NCBI GenBank assembly: GCA_004552395.1
Contig: SFOK01000056.1
Location: 1-10,746 of the forward strand
Direction of reading: 5' to 3'
From: Bacteroidales bacterium
GTDB taxonomy: Bacteria; Bacteroidota; Bacteroidia; Bacteroidales; Muribaculaceae
DNA length: 10,746 nt
This document shows positions 1-6,158 of this stretch, one piece after another. The notes beneath the pieces were generated by a model, which saw nothing but the letters and a program-made list of their open reading frames with translations, ran no database searches and was not told the origin of the DNA. Every line of letters begins with the position of its first letter. The stretch's first letter is position 1. The translations under genes and the position numbers were made by a program.

Positions 1-292
1 TCACGCCGAGACCAGCCCAACCCTTACCGTTGGCACATACGAAGTTCTGATATTCACCCACTGTAGCGTCCATACCGGACTCGATGTTAAGTGTGGATTC
101 CCAGATGTAGAGCTGATACTTGTCGAGATTGCCGTTCTCACCGAGCTGATCCATTGCGTTGAAAACAACTACAGCGTCTTCAGGTACATTTACGAAAGGA
201 CCCCATACATTGAGACGGCCCTGAACGGCGTCAGCGTTGAAAGCGCTTGTAGCGGCTGCTGCAGCGAGTGCGAGAGTAAAAATTTTCTTCAT
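1..292 (-). CDS. Secreted protein of unknown function, N-terminal part only
   Basis: The start codon is at 292-290 and the gene runs off the left edge, so only about 97 residues are visible. The N-terminus (MKKIFTLALAAAAATSAF) is a clear signal peptide, with probable cleavage after residue 20 or 22, so the protein is exported. The visible mature part is rich in aromatic and beta-strand-like residues and contains WGPFVNVPEDAVVVF and CANGKGWAGLG. I do not recognise the family. Codon choice (GTA/GTT for Val, GCT for Ala, CGT, GGT) differs from the GTG/GCC-rich genes further right, which would fit a highly expressed envelope protein; that is inference. No consensus -7 box lies within about 100 bp of the start. 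The nearest perfect one on this strand is at 816-823, which would imply a leader of roughly 500 nt. Confidence 0.75.
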   Translation of the reverse strand, partial: MKKIFTLALAAAAATSAFNADAVQGRLNVWGPFVNVPEDAVVVFNAMDQLGENGNLDKYQLYIWESTLNIESGMDATVGEYQNFVCANGKGWAGLGV

Positions 293-390
293 AATTGAGT
301 TCTTAGATTGGTATAATGTTAATTAATAATTTCTGACATTAATTTTGGATCCTTACATCTGACTTCTACTGCCTTCCTTTTAGCTGCAGC

Positions 391-478
391 CCGCGCTCTT
401 TCAGCTGCCGGCCGCGCTCTTTCAGCTGACCGCATTTGCGTTGCTTTGGCTGACTGATGCCGTGCTTTTGGCTGACTG
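391..478. repeat. Two short tandem duplications
   Basis: A 17-base unit, CCGCGCTCTTTCAGCTG, occurs exactly at 391-407 and 412-428 (period 21). Just to its right a second unit, TTTGGCTGACTG, occurs at 445-456 and 467-478 (period 22). Both periods are near two helical turns, but neither is a multiple of a known array type, and two copies each are too few for a CRISPR or a minisatellite. They look like slippage or duplication products in non-coding DNA. Confidence 0.7.
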
Positions 479-610
479 CATTTGCCGAGTCGAGTCTTTC
501 AGGGTCTTTTGCCAAAGCAGGAGATGAAGTAACTAATCCGCTATCCGCTATACACGAGGAGTCTGAAACCGCAACACAATCCGCGGCGCAGCGCCGGGAA
601 CCTGCTGCCT

Positions 611-629
611 TGCACGTTATAAACGTGCA
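611..629. repeat. Perfect inverted repeat TGCACGTT-ATA-AACGTGCA
   Basis: Two 8-base arms are separated by three bases. No T-run follows on either strand, so it is not an intrinsic terminator. It could be an operator or a stable RNA hairpin inside a long minus-strand leader. The arms are perfect, which is unlikely to be decay, but there is no other functional evidence. Confidence 0.55.
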
Positions 630-815
630 GTGAAGAAGCGGGAGCTGTTCAGCCCGATGAGGCATGCTTTCCTTTCTGATTCGGTTTGTAGTGGCTTTCG
701 CGCCGTCGGCCTCAGCTTTAAGCTGCGCGCTCAAACGATAGATACGCCGGGGCGAAGCCATCCGGGAAAACAATTGAGCAGACGAATTACTTCGATTCTC
801 TAACTTTAACGGAGG

Positions 816-823
816 CAAAGTTA
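816..823 (-). promoter_or_regulatory. Candidate Bacteroidetes promoter (-7 box TAACTTTG)
   Basis: Read on the minus strand this is TAACTTTG, a perfect match to TAnnTTTG, and the only perfect one on this strand between 293 and 1100. The -33 match is poor: TGTG lies 20 bp upstream and ATTG 22 bp upstream. Transcription would start near 809 and run leftward toward the gene starting at 292 through an unusually long, hairpin-rich leader. The box overlaps one arm of the 800-824 inverted repeat, so a repressor site is also possible. Confidence 0.4.
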
Positions 824-1024
824 GCAATTTTTTCCCGATTCGGCACAATAAAAGTCGGCAAGTAAAAAATTAAAGTCACTTGCAGCTGATTATCAGAGGT
901 TTGATTTCCCGACTAAGTAGTTTATTCGCCGCGATAAGCTCTCTCGAAAATGTCCTCGAAACAGATTCCAGATAATATTTTGAGCCCTTCTTGAATAAAA
1001 TTTTGGCCGGACCGGGAGCGACTT

Positions 1025-1054
1025 CTCCGGCTTTGAGGCTGCCGGGGATTTTTT
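1025..1054 (+). terminator. Orphan terminator-like hairpin, plus strand
   Basis: CTCCGGC (1025-1031) pairs with GCCGGGG (1041-1047) around a 9-base loop, with one T-G wobble, and is followed by six T residues (1049-1054). It would stop plus-strand transcription heading into the 3' end of the convergent DUF6377 gene. No plus-strand gene is visible upstream, so it either ends an unannotated transcript, blocks antisense transcription, or is fortuitous. Confidence 0.4.
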
Positions 1055-1100
1055 CAGAATTGCTTTTCGGATACCGAAACAGAGGCACCGGGGGTGCGGG

Positions 1101-2789
1101 TCAGTTGGCGGTTTTGGGGCGGTTGTTGTAGACGGTCTGGATGGAGCAGCGGAGCATGTGGGCTATCTTGGCGCTCTCGGTGATGCCGAGTTTATGGAGG
1201 GCATAGATACGCATCCTGGTGTTTGGCAGCTCGCCGTCTTTGAGCTCGACGCGCTCGTTCTCAGGGAGTCCGCGGTTGATCTCCTCGAGGAAGTTGGGAT
1301 AGATCGAGAGGAACATACGGTCGAAAGTGCGGTAGAACTGTTTCATCTCGTTGTCCACGAACTTGGGATTCTCGAGCTCGTTGCGCAGCTCGCCGAACTG
1401 GTTGGTCTTCACCTTGCGGAGCAGCTTCTTGCAGATGGCGTCCATGTCGTTGATAAAGTCGGAGGCCATGGTGAAGGCGTAGACTATATATTTCTCTTTC
1501 AGGTCGTTGGCATCGTGAAGCTCCTCGTTGGCCTTGGAGAGGCGCGTGTTGAGGTCGCGTTCGCGGTCGTGAAGTTCCTGCAGTTCTTCGTGGGTCCGGT
1601 TGAGTTCCTCGATCTTCTGGTTGAGGCGACGGTTGGCGGCCGCGAGCAGCACGCCGCGGCGGTGGGCCTTGCGGATGAGGAAGGCTATGACGGCCAAGGC
1701 AGCCAGAGCCAGCACAAGCAGCCCGATGAGCAGCCACACATAGGTCTTGACTCGGTCGCTCTGCTCGTGGAGGCGCTCCAGGAACTTCTTGTGAATCTGA
1801 TTGATGAAGTTGTAGAGACTCACCATGCGGATGCGGTTATGGTACTTGTAGGCCATGTTGGAGCAATACTCCGCATAGTTGTAGGCGCGGTCCACGTCGC
1901 CCTCGTCGAAGAGGATCTGGGCGAGCTGCTGGAGCGAGGCTATGTCGCAGTTGGCGGTACGGATGTCGGCCATAGCCGAGTAGATCAGATATTTCTGCTC
2001 GTCCTGCCAGTCGCCGCGCACATGAGCGGCGCGGGAGAGCCAGTAGGCCGAGATGGCATCGTTGCGGGAGTTGAGTTCCGACTTGTCCACAGAGGCTTTC
2101 AGCTTTGTGTAGACCTCGTCGCTGACCGGCATGTCGGGGTTGCTCGAGACGGGCCACCAGAGAGCGTAAGGGTGACCGGGAGTGAGCGACATGCCCACCG
2201 AGTCGTTGTAGATCCGAGCCAGGTCACGGAGCGACTGGGAGAGCTTGCGGTCCTGGTCGGCATAGACGGCATGATGATCGTAGAGATATTGGTAAGCGCT
2301 GTAATATTCGGGTATGAGGTCGGAGTTCAGGTCGGAGCGGCGCAGCTTGGCAAGGGCGGATTCGGCTTCGGGGAAGAGTCCGGCAGCCGAATAGACATTG
2401 GCCTTCTTGATGATCCACTCGTCGGTGCGCTCGGAGCCTATCTCGTGGGCGAGCCGTTCGGCCAGATTGGCATAGACGAGCGCCGAGTCGGAGTCGAAGT
2501 AGGAATACTCGTCGTAGAGACGGGCGGCGATGCGGAACCGTTCGCTGGCGTCGGGAGCCGAGCGGAGCGCGGATTTGAGCTTGGCTATGTCGGCCTGTTT
2601 CTGATTGGAGTAGCGGTCGCGGTCGGCCACCATGGCATCGAGCTTGCGGAAGAGGCTTTGCAGCTCCTTATTCTTGCCATCGGCGGTGTCACCGTCCTGA
2701 GCCGAGGCCGGTAAGGGCGCTGCTGCACACCAGAGGGCGACGGCGAGCGTCGAGAATATGATTCGGAAAGTATATTTCAGTCTGTTCAT
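1101..2789 (-). CDS. DUF6377-type membrane regulator with TPR-like sensor and C-terminal helix-turn-helix
   Basis: This is a 562-residue envelope protein with the layout of DUF6377 proteins. A signal peptide occupies residues 1-30 (ASA then Gln31). A helical, TPR-like exported region (about 35-345) is followed by one transmembrane segment (350-372, flanked by RKAHRR) and a coiled coil (about 380-435). A cytoplasmic region ends in a putative helix-turn-helix (523-562) containing MRIYALHKLGITESAKIAHM and SIQTVYNNR. From what is known of the family, such proteins are thought to act as one-component regulators, sensing in the periplasm and binding nucleic acid in the cytoplasm; the ligand is unknown. 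The gene is divergent from a GH3 glucosidase across 324 bp, so control of the adjacent glycan genes is a reasonable inference. The C-terminus stops about 20 residues earlier than I would expect after the YNxR motif. No alternative frame restores a tail, so this looks like real shortening rather than a sequencing frameshift. Confidence 0.85.
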   Translation of the reverse strand: MNRLKYTFRIIFSTLAVALWCAAAPLPASAQDGDTADGKNKELQSLFRKLDAMVADRDRYSNQKQADIAKLKSALRSAPDASERFRIAARLYDEYSYFDSDSALVYANLAERLAHEIGSERTDEWIIKKANVYSAAGLFPEAESALAKLRRSDLNSDLIPEYYSAYQYLYDHHAVYADQDRKLSQSLRDLARIYNDSVGMSLTPGHPYALWWPVSSNPDMPVSDEVYTKLKASVDKSELNSRNDAISAYWLSRAAHVRGDWQDEQKYLIYSAMADIRTANCDIASLQQLAQILFDEGDVDRAYNYAEYCSNMAYKYHNRIRMVSLYNFINQIHKKFLERLHEQSDRVKTYVWLLIGLLVLALAALAVIAFLIRKAHRRGVLLAAANRRLNQKIEELNRTHEELQELHDRERDLNTRLSKANEELHDANDLKEKYIVYAFTMASDFINDMDAICKKLLRKVKTNQFGELRNELENPKFVDNEMKQFYRTFDRMFLSIYPNFLEEINRGLPENERVELKDGELPNTRMRIYALHKLGITESAKIAHMLRCSIQTVYNNRPKTAN

Positions 2790-2904
2790 CTCAAAAGAAA
2801 ATCGTGGCTTATCGGGTAAGGGACGGGGCTAACGGCCGGTAGAAAAGGGGAAGTCAGTAAGTTCTTGATTTGTCAGTGCGAATTTATAAAAAATCTTTCT
2901 AAAC

Positions 2905-2946
2905 GGCAAATAATTTGCCACATACGGCCCGATGTAGGGATCGGGC
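2905..2946. promoter_or_regulatory. Two dyad-symmetric candidate operators between divergent genes
   Basis: GGCAAA-TAA-TTTGCC at 2905-2919 is a perfect 15-bp dyad. Eight bases further, GCCCGAT (2927-2933) and ATCGGGC (2940-2946) form a second perfect dyad with a 6-base spacer. Both lie between the DUF6377 start (2789) and the -33 box of the GH3 promoter (3000), where an activator or a shared regulator of the two genes would bind. No T-tract follows either, so terminator function is unlikely. Binding is inferred from symmetry and position only. Confidence 0.45.
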
Positions 2947-2999
2947 AGGTGGATTTGACGCTTGTTTCGTTCTGATTTTTGGGAAAAGTTAGCGGCCGA

Positions 3000-3031
3000 T
3001 TTGCTGTTGTGAATATAAAGTGCTAATTTTG
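3000..3031 (+). promoter_or_regulatory. Consensus Bacteroidetes promoter for the first GH3 gene
   Basis: TTTG at 3000-3003 and TAATTTTG at 3024-3031 are separated by exactly 20 bp. This matches the Bacteroidetes primary-sigma consensus TTTG-N19-21-TAnnTTTG at every defined position. Transcription would begin near 3037, giving a 5' leader of about 75 nt before the ATG at 3114. The two dyads at 2905-2946 lie just upstream, in an activator-type position. Confidence 0.75.
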
Positions 3032-3113
3032 TGGCTGAAGAAAGCCCTGCACTCTCCCCTCCATTTTCCTTTAAATAACCCGAATTAAAATCACAAATAC
3101 CATTTTTGCATTT

Positions 3114-5438
3114 ATGAAAATGAAGAAAAGTATCGCTCTCGCGGCTCTTATGCTGGGAACCGCGGGCGCGTATGCCGTGAAACCGGCCATCCCCTACGAT
3201 GCCAAGATCGAGAAACAAGTCAAGGAGATCGTGGGTAAAATGACGCTCGACGAGAAGATCGGTCAGATGTGTGAGCTCACAGTGGATATGGTGACTGACT
3301 TCACCGCTCCCGGCGGCCCGCAGATATCCGACCAGCGCCTGAAATGGGCGCTCGACGACTACAAAGTCGGCTCGATCCTCAATGTGCCTTACGGTGGCGC
3401 CCAGTCGCCCCAGACCTGGTACGAGATCATCAAGAAGATCCAGGAGCAGTCCATGAAGTATATCGGCATACCCGACATATACGGCGTGGACCAGAACCAC
3501 GGCACCACCTACACCGCCGGCGGCACAATCTTCCCCCAGGAGATCAACATGGCGGCCAGCTTCAACCGCGAGCTCACACGCCGCGCTGCCGAGATCACGG
3601 CTTACGAGAGCCGCGCAGCCTCCATACCCTGGGTCTACAACCCGACTCTGGATGTGGCCCGCAACTCGGCGTGGCCCCGCATCTGGGAGAGCTTCGGCGA
3701 AGATCCCTACGTCAACGGCGAGATGGGCAAGATGTTCGTGCTGGGCTATCAGGGCACTGACCCGAACCATATCGACGAGTACCACGTGGCTTCCTGCCCC
3801 AAGCACTTCATGGCTTACGGCGCGGCAGTCAACGGCAAGGACCGCACACCCTCGTCGGTCACCGACCAGGATATGCGCGAGAAATATTTCTATGCCTTCA
3901 AGGAGTGCATAGAGAACGGCGCCCTCTCCATCATGGTGAACTCGGGTGTGAACCGCGGCGTGCCGTTCCATGCCAACCACGAGTATCTGACCACTTGGCT
4001 CAAGGATGAGCTCAACTGGGACGGTATGATCGTGACCGACTGGGCCGACATCAACAATGTCTGGAAGCGCGACCGTCTGGCCAAGGACTACAAGGGCGCC
4101 ATCGAGCTCTGCATCAACGCCGGTATCGACATGGCCATGACCCCCTACGACGTGGAGTTCTGCACTCTGCTCAAGGAGCTGGTCAACGAGGGCAAAGTGC
4201 CTATGAGCCGTATCGACGACGCCGCAAGCCGTGTGATCCGCCTCAAGCTGCGCCTCAACCTCTGGAAGAAACCTTACACCGACCCCAAGAAATATCCCGA
4301 CTTCGGCAGCAAGAAACATGCCGAAACAGCCACAGAGCTGGCCGTTCAGAGCGAGGTGCTGCTTAAGAACGAAGGCGGTATCCTGCCGCTCGCCAAGGGG
4401 AGCAAGATATTCGTGACCGGCCCGAACGCCAACAGCATGCGCTGCCTCAACGGCGGATGGAGCTACACATGGCAGGGCTCGGCCGACACCAAATATCACG
4501 AACAGTACAACACTATCTATGAGGCACTTGTCAACAAGTTCGGCGCAGAGAACGTGACCTACGCTCCGGGCGTGCTCTACAAAGAGGACGGCCAGTACTA
4601 CGAGGAGCTGGCTCCCGACTTCGACGCAGCTGTGGCCAAAGCGGCCGGCGCCGACGTGATCGTGGCCTGTGTGGGCGAGAACTCCTACTGCGAGACTCCG
4701 GGCAACACCGACGACATGAACCTCTCGGCCAACCAGACTGAGCTCGTGAAGCGCATGGTCGCCACAGGCAAGCCCGTGGTGCTGATCCTGAACGAAGGCC
4801 GTCCGCGCATCATCAACTCGATTGAGCCCGAGGTGAAAGCCATTGTGGATGTGATGCTTCCCGGTAACTACGGCGGTGACGCCCTGGCCATGCTGCTTGC
4901 CGGTGAGGCCAACTTCAGCGCCAAGCTCCCGTTCACTTATCCCAAGTACATCAACTCGTTCCACACCTACGACTATAAGCCGATGGAGAACCAGGGCACC
5001 ATGCAGGGCAACTATAACTACGATGCCAAGATGGATGTGCAGTGGGAATTCGGTTTCGGCCTCAGCTACACCACCTACAAGTACTCCAACATGGAGATAG
5101 ACCGCACCAGCTTCGCTTCGGGCGACGTACTGAGAGTGAGCGTGGATGTGACCAACACCGGCAACGTGGCCGGCACAGAGCCCGTGCTTCTCTACAGCTC
5201 CGACCTGATCGCCTCCGTCACACCTGATGTGAAACGTCTGCGCGCCTTCGACCGCATCGAGCTCAAGCCCGGCGAGACCAAGCGCGTGAGTCTGACTGTT
5301 CCGGCCGACGAGCTCGCATTCGTGGGCTATGACAACAAGTGGCGGCTCGAGGAGGGTGAGTTCACCTTCATCTGCGGCAACCAGCACGTGAACGCTACCT
5401 GCACGGCTACCAAAGTCTGGGATACCCCCAACAAGTAA
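3114..5438 (+). CDS. Secreted family 3 glycoside hydrolase (beta-glucosidase / exo-beta-glucanase type)
   Basis: A retaining exo-acting GH3 that should remove terminal beta-linked sugars, most likely glucose, from the non-reducing ends of oligosaccharides. The protein has 774 residues. A signal peptide (1-21, ending AYA) sends it to the periplasm or outside. The (beta/alpha)8 domain spans about 35-370 and carries the sugar-binding residues Asp126 (GVDQNHG), Arg189, Glu196-Asp197 (SFGEDPY) and Lys230-His231 (CPKHF). The nucleophile is Asp309 in VTDWADI. The alpha/beta sandwich domain (about 395-640) contains GENSYCETPGNTDDMNLS, where Glu527 aligns with the acid/base of barley-exohydrolase-like GH3 enzymes. 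A C-terminal fibronectin-III-like domain starts after FGFGLSYTTY (646-655). The length is normal and nothing is broken. The start could also be Met3 at 3120, which leaves the signal peptide intact. It has its own promoter and terminator, so it is probably monocistronic. The beta-glucan substrate is inferred. Confidence 0.95.
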   Translation: MKMKKSIALAALMLGTAGAYAVKPAIPYDAKIEKQVKEIVGKMTLDEKIGQMCELTVDMVTDFTAPGGPQISDQRLKWALDDYKVGSILNVPYGGAQSPQTWYEIIKKIQEQSMKYIGIPDIYGVDQNHGTTYTAGGTIFPQEINMAASFNRELTRRAAEITAYESRAASIPWVYNPTLDVARNSAWPRIWESFGEDPYVNGEMGKMFVLGYQGTDPNHIDEYHVASCPKHFMAYGAAVNGKDRTPSSVTDQDMREKYFYAFKECIENGALSIMVNSGVNRGVPFHANHEYLTTWLKDELNWDGMIVTDWADINNVWKRDRLAKDYKGAIELCINAGIDMAMTPYDVEFCTLLKELVNEGKVPMSRIDDAASRVIRLKLRLNLWKKPYTDPKKYPDFGSKKHAETATELAVQSEVLLKNEGGILPLAKGSKIFVTGPNANSMRCLNGGWSYTWQGSADTKYHEQYNTIYEALVNKFGAENVTYAPGVLYKEDGQYYEELAPDFDAAVAKAAGADVIVACVGENSYCETPGNTDDMNLSANQTELVKRMVATGKPVVLILNEGRPRIINSIEPEVKAIVDVMLPGNYGGDALAMLLAGEANFSAKLPFTYPKYINSFHTYDYKPMENQGTMQGNYNYDAKMDVQWEFGFGLSYTTYKYSNMEIDRTSFASGDVLRVSVDVTNTGNVAGTEPVLLYSSDLIASVTPDVKRLRAFDRIELKPGETKRVSLTVPADELAFVGYDNKWRLEEGEFTFICGNQHVNATCTATKVWDTPNK

Positions 5439-5516
5439 CCGCGAGTCAAGCTCCCGAAAGTCAGCTGCCACGACCGAGGGGCCTTCAGACTCTATTACCA
5501 ATAACTACCGCTAAAA

Positions 5517-5556
5517 TTTACCGGGTGCTGAAAAATTTTTTTTCGCACCCGGTAAA
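5517..5556. repeat. Strong 12-bp hairpin after the first GH3 gene
   Basis: TTTACCGGGTGC (5517-5528) and GCACCCGGTAAA (5545-5556) are perfect complements around a 16-base loop that itself contains a run of A and T. No T-tract follows on the plus strand. It lies 10 bp before the intrinsic terminator at 5567 and shares ACCGGG with it, so it may be a 3'-end stabilising stem or a duplicated, partly decayed terminator. Confidence 0.6.
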
Positions 5557-5566
5557 AATACCGAGA

Positions 5567-5607
5567 ACCGGGAAGCGACATGAGTTGCCTCCCGGTATTT
5601 TTCTTTT
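5567..5607 (+). terminator. Intrinsic terminator of the first GH3 gene
   Basis: ACCGGGAAGC (5567-5576) pairs with GCCTCCCGGT (5587-5596) with one mismatch across a 10-base loop, followed by ATTTTTCTTTT. It lies about 130 bp after the GH3 stop codon, in the right orientation for that gene, and separates it from element A and the GH5 promoter. Confidence 0.8.
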
Positions 5608-5648
5608 GGAATTTTGACCCCATCCCACAAAATATGTTAACGTCAGGT

Positions 5649-5742
5649 CGGTGGATTTTCGAGCAAATTTCGCAAGTTGAGGAGGGAGCATAGCGAGCTA
5701 TGTGACCGACAAGACATGGCGAAATTTGCCGGAAAGCCACCG
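5649..5742 (+). repeat. Type 1 hairpin arm of element A
   Basis: CGGTGG...GCAAATTTCGC (5649-5673) pairs with GCGAAATTTGC...CCACCG (5719-5742) with about three differences and one bulge. The loop region carries the type 1 core GTTGAGGAGGGAG (5676-5688), the apical dyad CATAGC-GA-GCTATG (5689-5702) and TGACCGAC. The same core, in reverse complement, is found in element B at 10071-10106. Confidence 0.8.
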
Positions 5743-5829
5743 GGCAGAAATAAAATTAAATATAAACCGGAGCCTGTTCTGAAAAAATGTTAATGGATTC
5801 ACGACAAGGAAAAATATCAGAAAAAACAA

Positions 5830-5929
5830 GGTCTCGCAGCAGCACGCCATCTTCCTCCTTTTGGCTTTAGTCACATAGCCCGCTATGCTCCTGAGCCAGC
5901 AAGAAGGAATCTGGCGCACTGCTGCGACC
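5830..5929 (-). repeat. Type 2 hairpin arm of element A
   Basis: GGTCTCGCAGCAG (from 5830) followed by CGCCATCTTCC pairs with GGAATCTGGCG followed by CTGCTGCGACC (to 5929), allowing a few bulges. An inner stem, TTGGCT with AGCCAG, leads to the apical dyad CATAGC-CC-GCTATG (5874-5887). Read from the element end inward it carries the type 2 core CTCAGGAGC before the dyad, as does the left arm of element B. Confidence 0.75.
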
Positions 5930-5972
5930 CTGACGTTAACATATTTGTGGGATGGGGCCTTACTGAATTTGC

Positions 5973-5986
5973 AAGCGATAACGCTT
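5973..5986. promoter_or_regulatory. Candidate operator dyad AAGCG-ATAA-CGCTT
   Basis: This perfect 14-bp dyad lies about 50 bp upstream of the -33 box of the GH5 promoter and just outside element A. Position and symmetry fit an activator site for the GH5-GH3 operon. It does not resemble the two dyads in front of the first GH3 gene, so a common regulator is not supported by this site. Confidence 0.3.
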
Positions 5987-6033
5987 ATAATCAGAAGTTT
6001 ACTTGCGCAGGGAGTTACTTATCGGCGCCGGGA

Positions 6034-6065
6034 TTAGGATTCTGGGCCTTTCTTTATTAACTTTG
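6034..6065 (+). promoter_or_regulatory. Promoter of the GH5-GH3 operon
   Basis: TAACTTTG at 6058-6065 is a perfect -7 box. Exactly 20 bp upstream is TTAG (6034-6037), three of four matches to the -33 TTTG. The start would be near 6071, giving a leader of about 88 nt. The leader contains a small hairpin, ACGGGC-T-GCCCGT (6087-6099), and a run of T residues before the ATG at 6159. Confidence 0.65.
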
Positions 6066-6158
6066 TAAAGAAAACAACCCAAAATCACGGGCTGCCCGTC
6101 AGCCTCTTATCAGTTTATATTTTTTCTATTACCAAAAACTCAAATCAGAATCATTTCC

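Larger units (their letters stand above)
293..1100. other. 808-bp region without a convincing gene; hairpins and short tandem repeats
   Basis: No open frame here has convincing protein character. The longest candidate (848-366, minus, about 160 codons) has no domain signature, and its C-terminus is simply translated tandem repeat. Visible structure includes tandem repeats at 391-478, a heptamer duplication ATCCGCTATCCGCT near 537-550, and four perfect inverted repeats: 584-596 (CGGCGC-A-GCGCCG), 611-629 (TGCACGTT-ATA-AACGTGCA), 713-725 (CAGCTT-T-AAGCTG) and 800-824 (CTAACTTT with AAAGTTAG). A minus-strand promoter candidate lies at 816-823 and an orphan plus-strand terminator-like hairpin at 1025-1054. 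The region could be the leader of the minus-strand gene at 292, an unannotated small RNA locus or a decayed gene; the sequence alone does not decide. Confidence 0.6.
5618..5957 (+). repeat. Element A: 340-bp inverted-repeat element with two internal hairpins
   Basis: The ends are terminal inverted repeats: 5618-5647 and 5929-5957, 30 versus 29 nt and identical apart from one A insertion. They start CCCCATCCCACA and end GTTAACGTCAGG. Inside each terminus is a long hairpin: type 1 at 5649-5742 and type 2 at 5830-5929. Each is topped by the 14-base dyad CATAGC-nn-GCTATG (5689-5702 and 5874-5887). The centre (5743-5829) is AT-rich and has no recognisable gene. No target-site duplication is apparent at the junctions. 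A second copy, element B, lies at 9809-10162 in the opposite orientation. Element A sits between a terminator and the GH5 promoter and interrupts no gene. It is too short to encode a transposase. It could be a MITE- or REP/BIME-like non-autonomous repeat, or a structured RNA element; I do not recognise the family. Strand is set arbitrarily as type 1 to type 2. Confidence 0.85.

Noticed and set aside
391..478. CRISPR-like array
   Set aside because: Only two copies of each unit, with 4-10 bp between them, which is far too short for spacers.
366..848. 160-codon minus-strand frame
   Set aside because: No domain, odd Cys/Arg/Ser composition, a C-terminus made of tandem repeats, and a start codon upstream of the only good promoter box on that strand.
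876..1088. 70-codon minus-strand frame after the DUF6377 gene
   Set aside because: No signature, no ribosome site, and not a frameshifted continuation of the upstream gene. It looks like intergenic sequence.
1158..2714. A 518-codon plus-strand frame opposite the DUF6377 gene, and similar antisense frames opposite GH5 (6249-7535) and the second GH3 (7704-9299)
   Set aside because: Same explanation: antisense shadows of well-supported genes, with His/Val/Gly-rich composition and no recognisable motifs.
3107..3111. A second -7-like box (CATTTTTG, around 3104-3111) directly before the first GH3 start, implying a leaderless message
   Set aside because: One mismatch at the key first position and no -33 match, whereas 3000-3031 is a perfect promoter with correct spacing.
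2829..5501. An 890-codon open frame on the minus strand opposite the first GH3 gene
   Set aside because: The plus strand encodes a complete GH3 with all catalytic motifs. The antisense frame has no domain character and stays open because the GC-rich codon use of the GH3 seldom yields reverse-strand stops.
5491..6140. A 16-base near-repeat (TCTATTACCA, then AATAACT or AAAACT-like) at 5491-5506 and 6125-6140 flanking element A
   Set aside because: Not at the element ends, so not a target duplication. Short and AT-rich enough to be chance.
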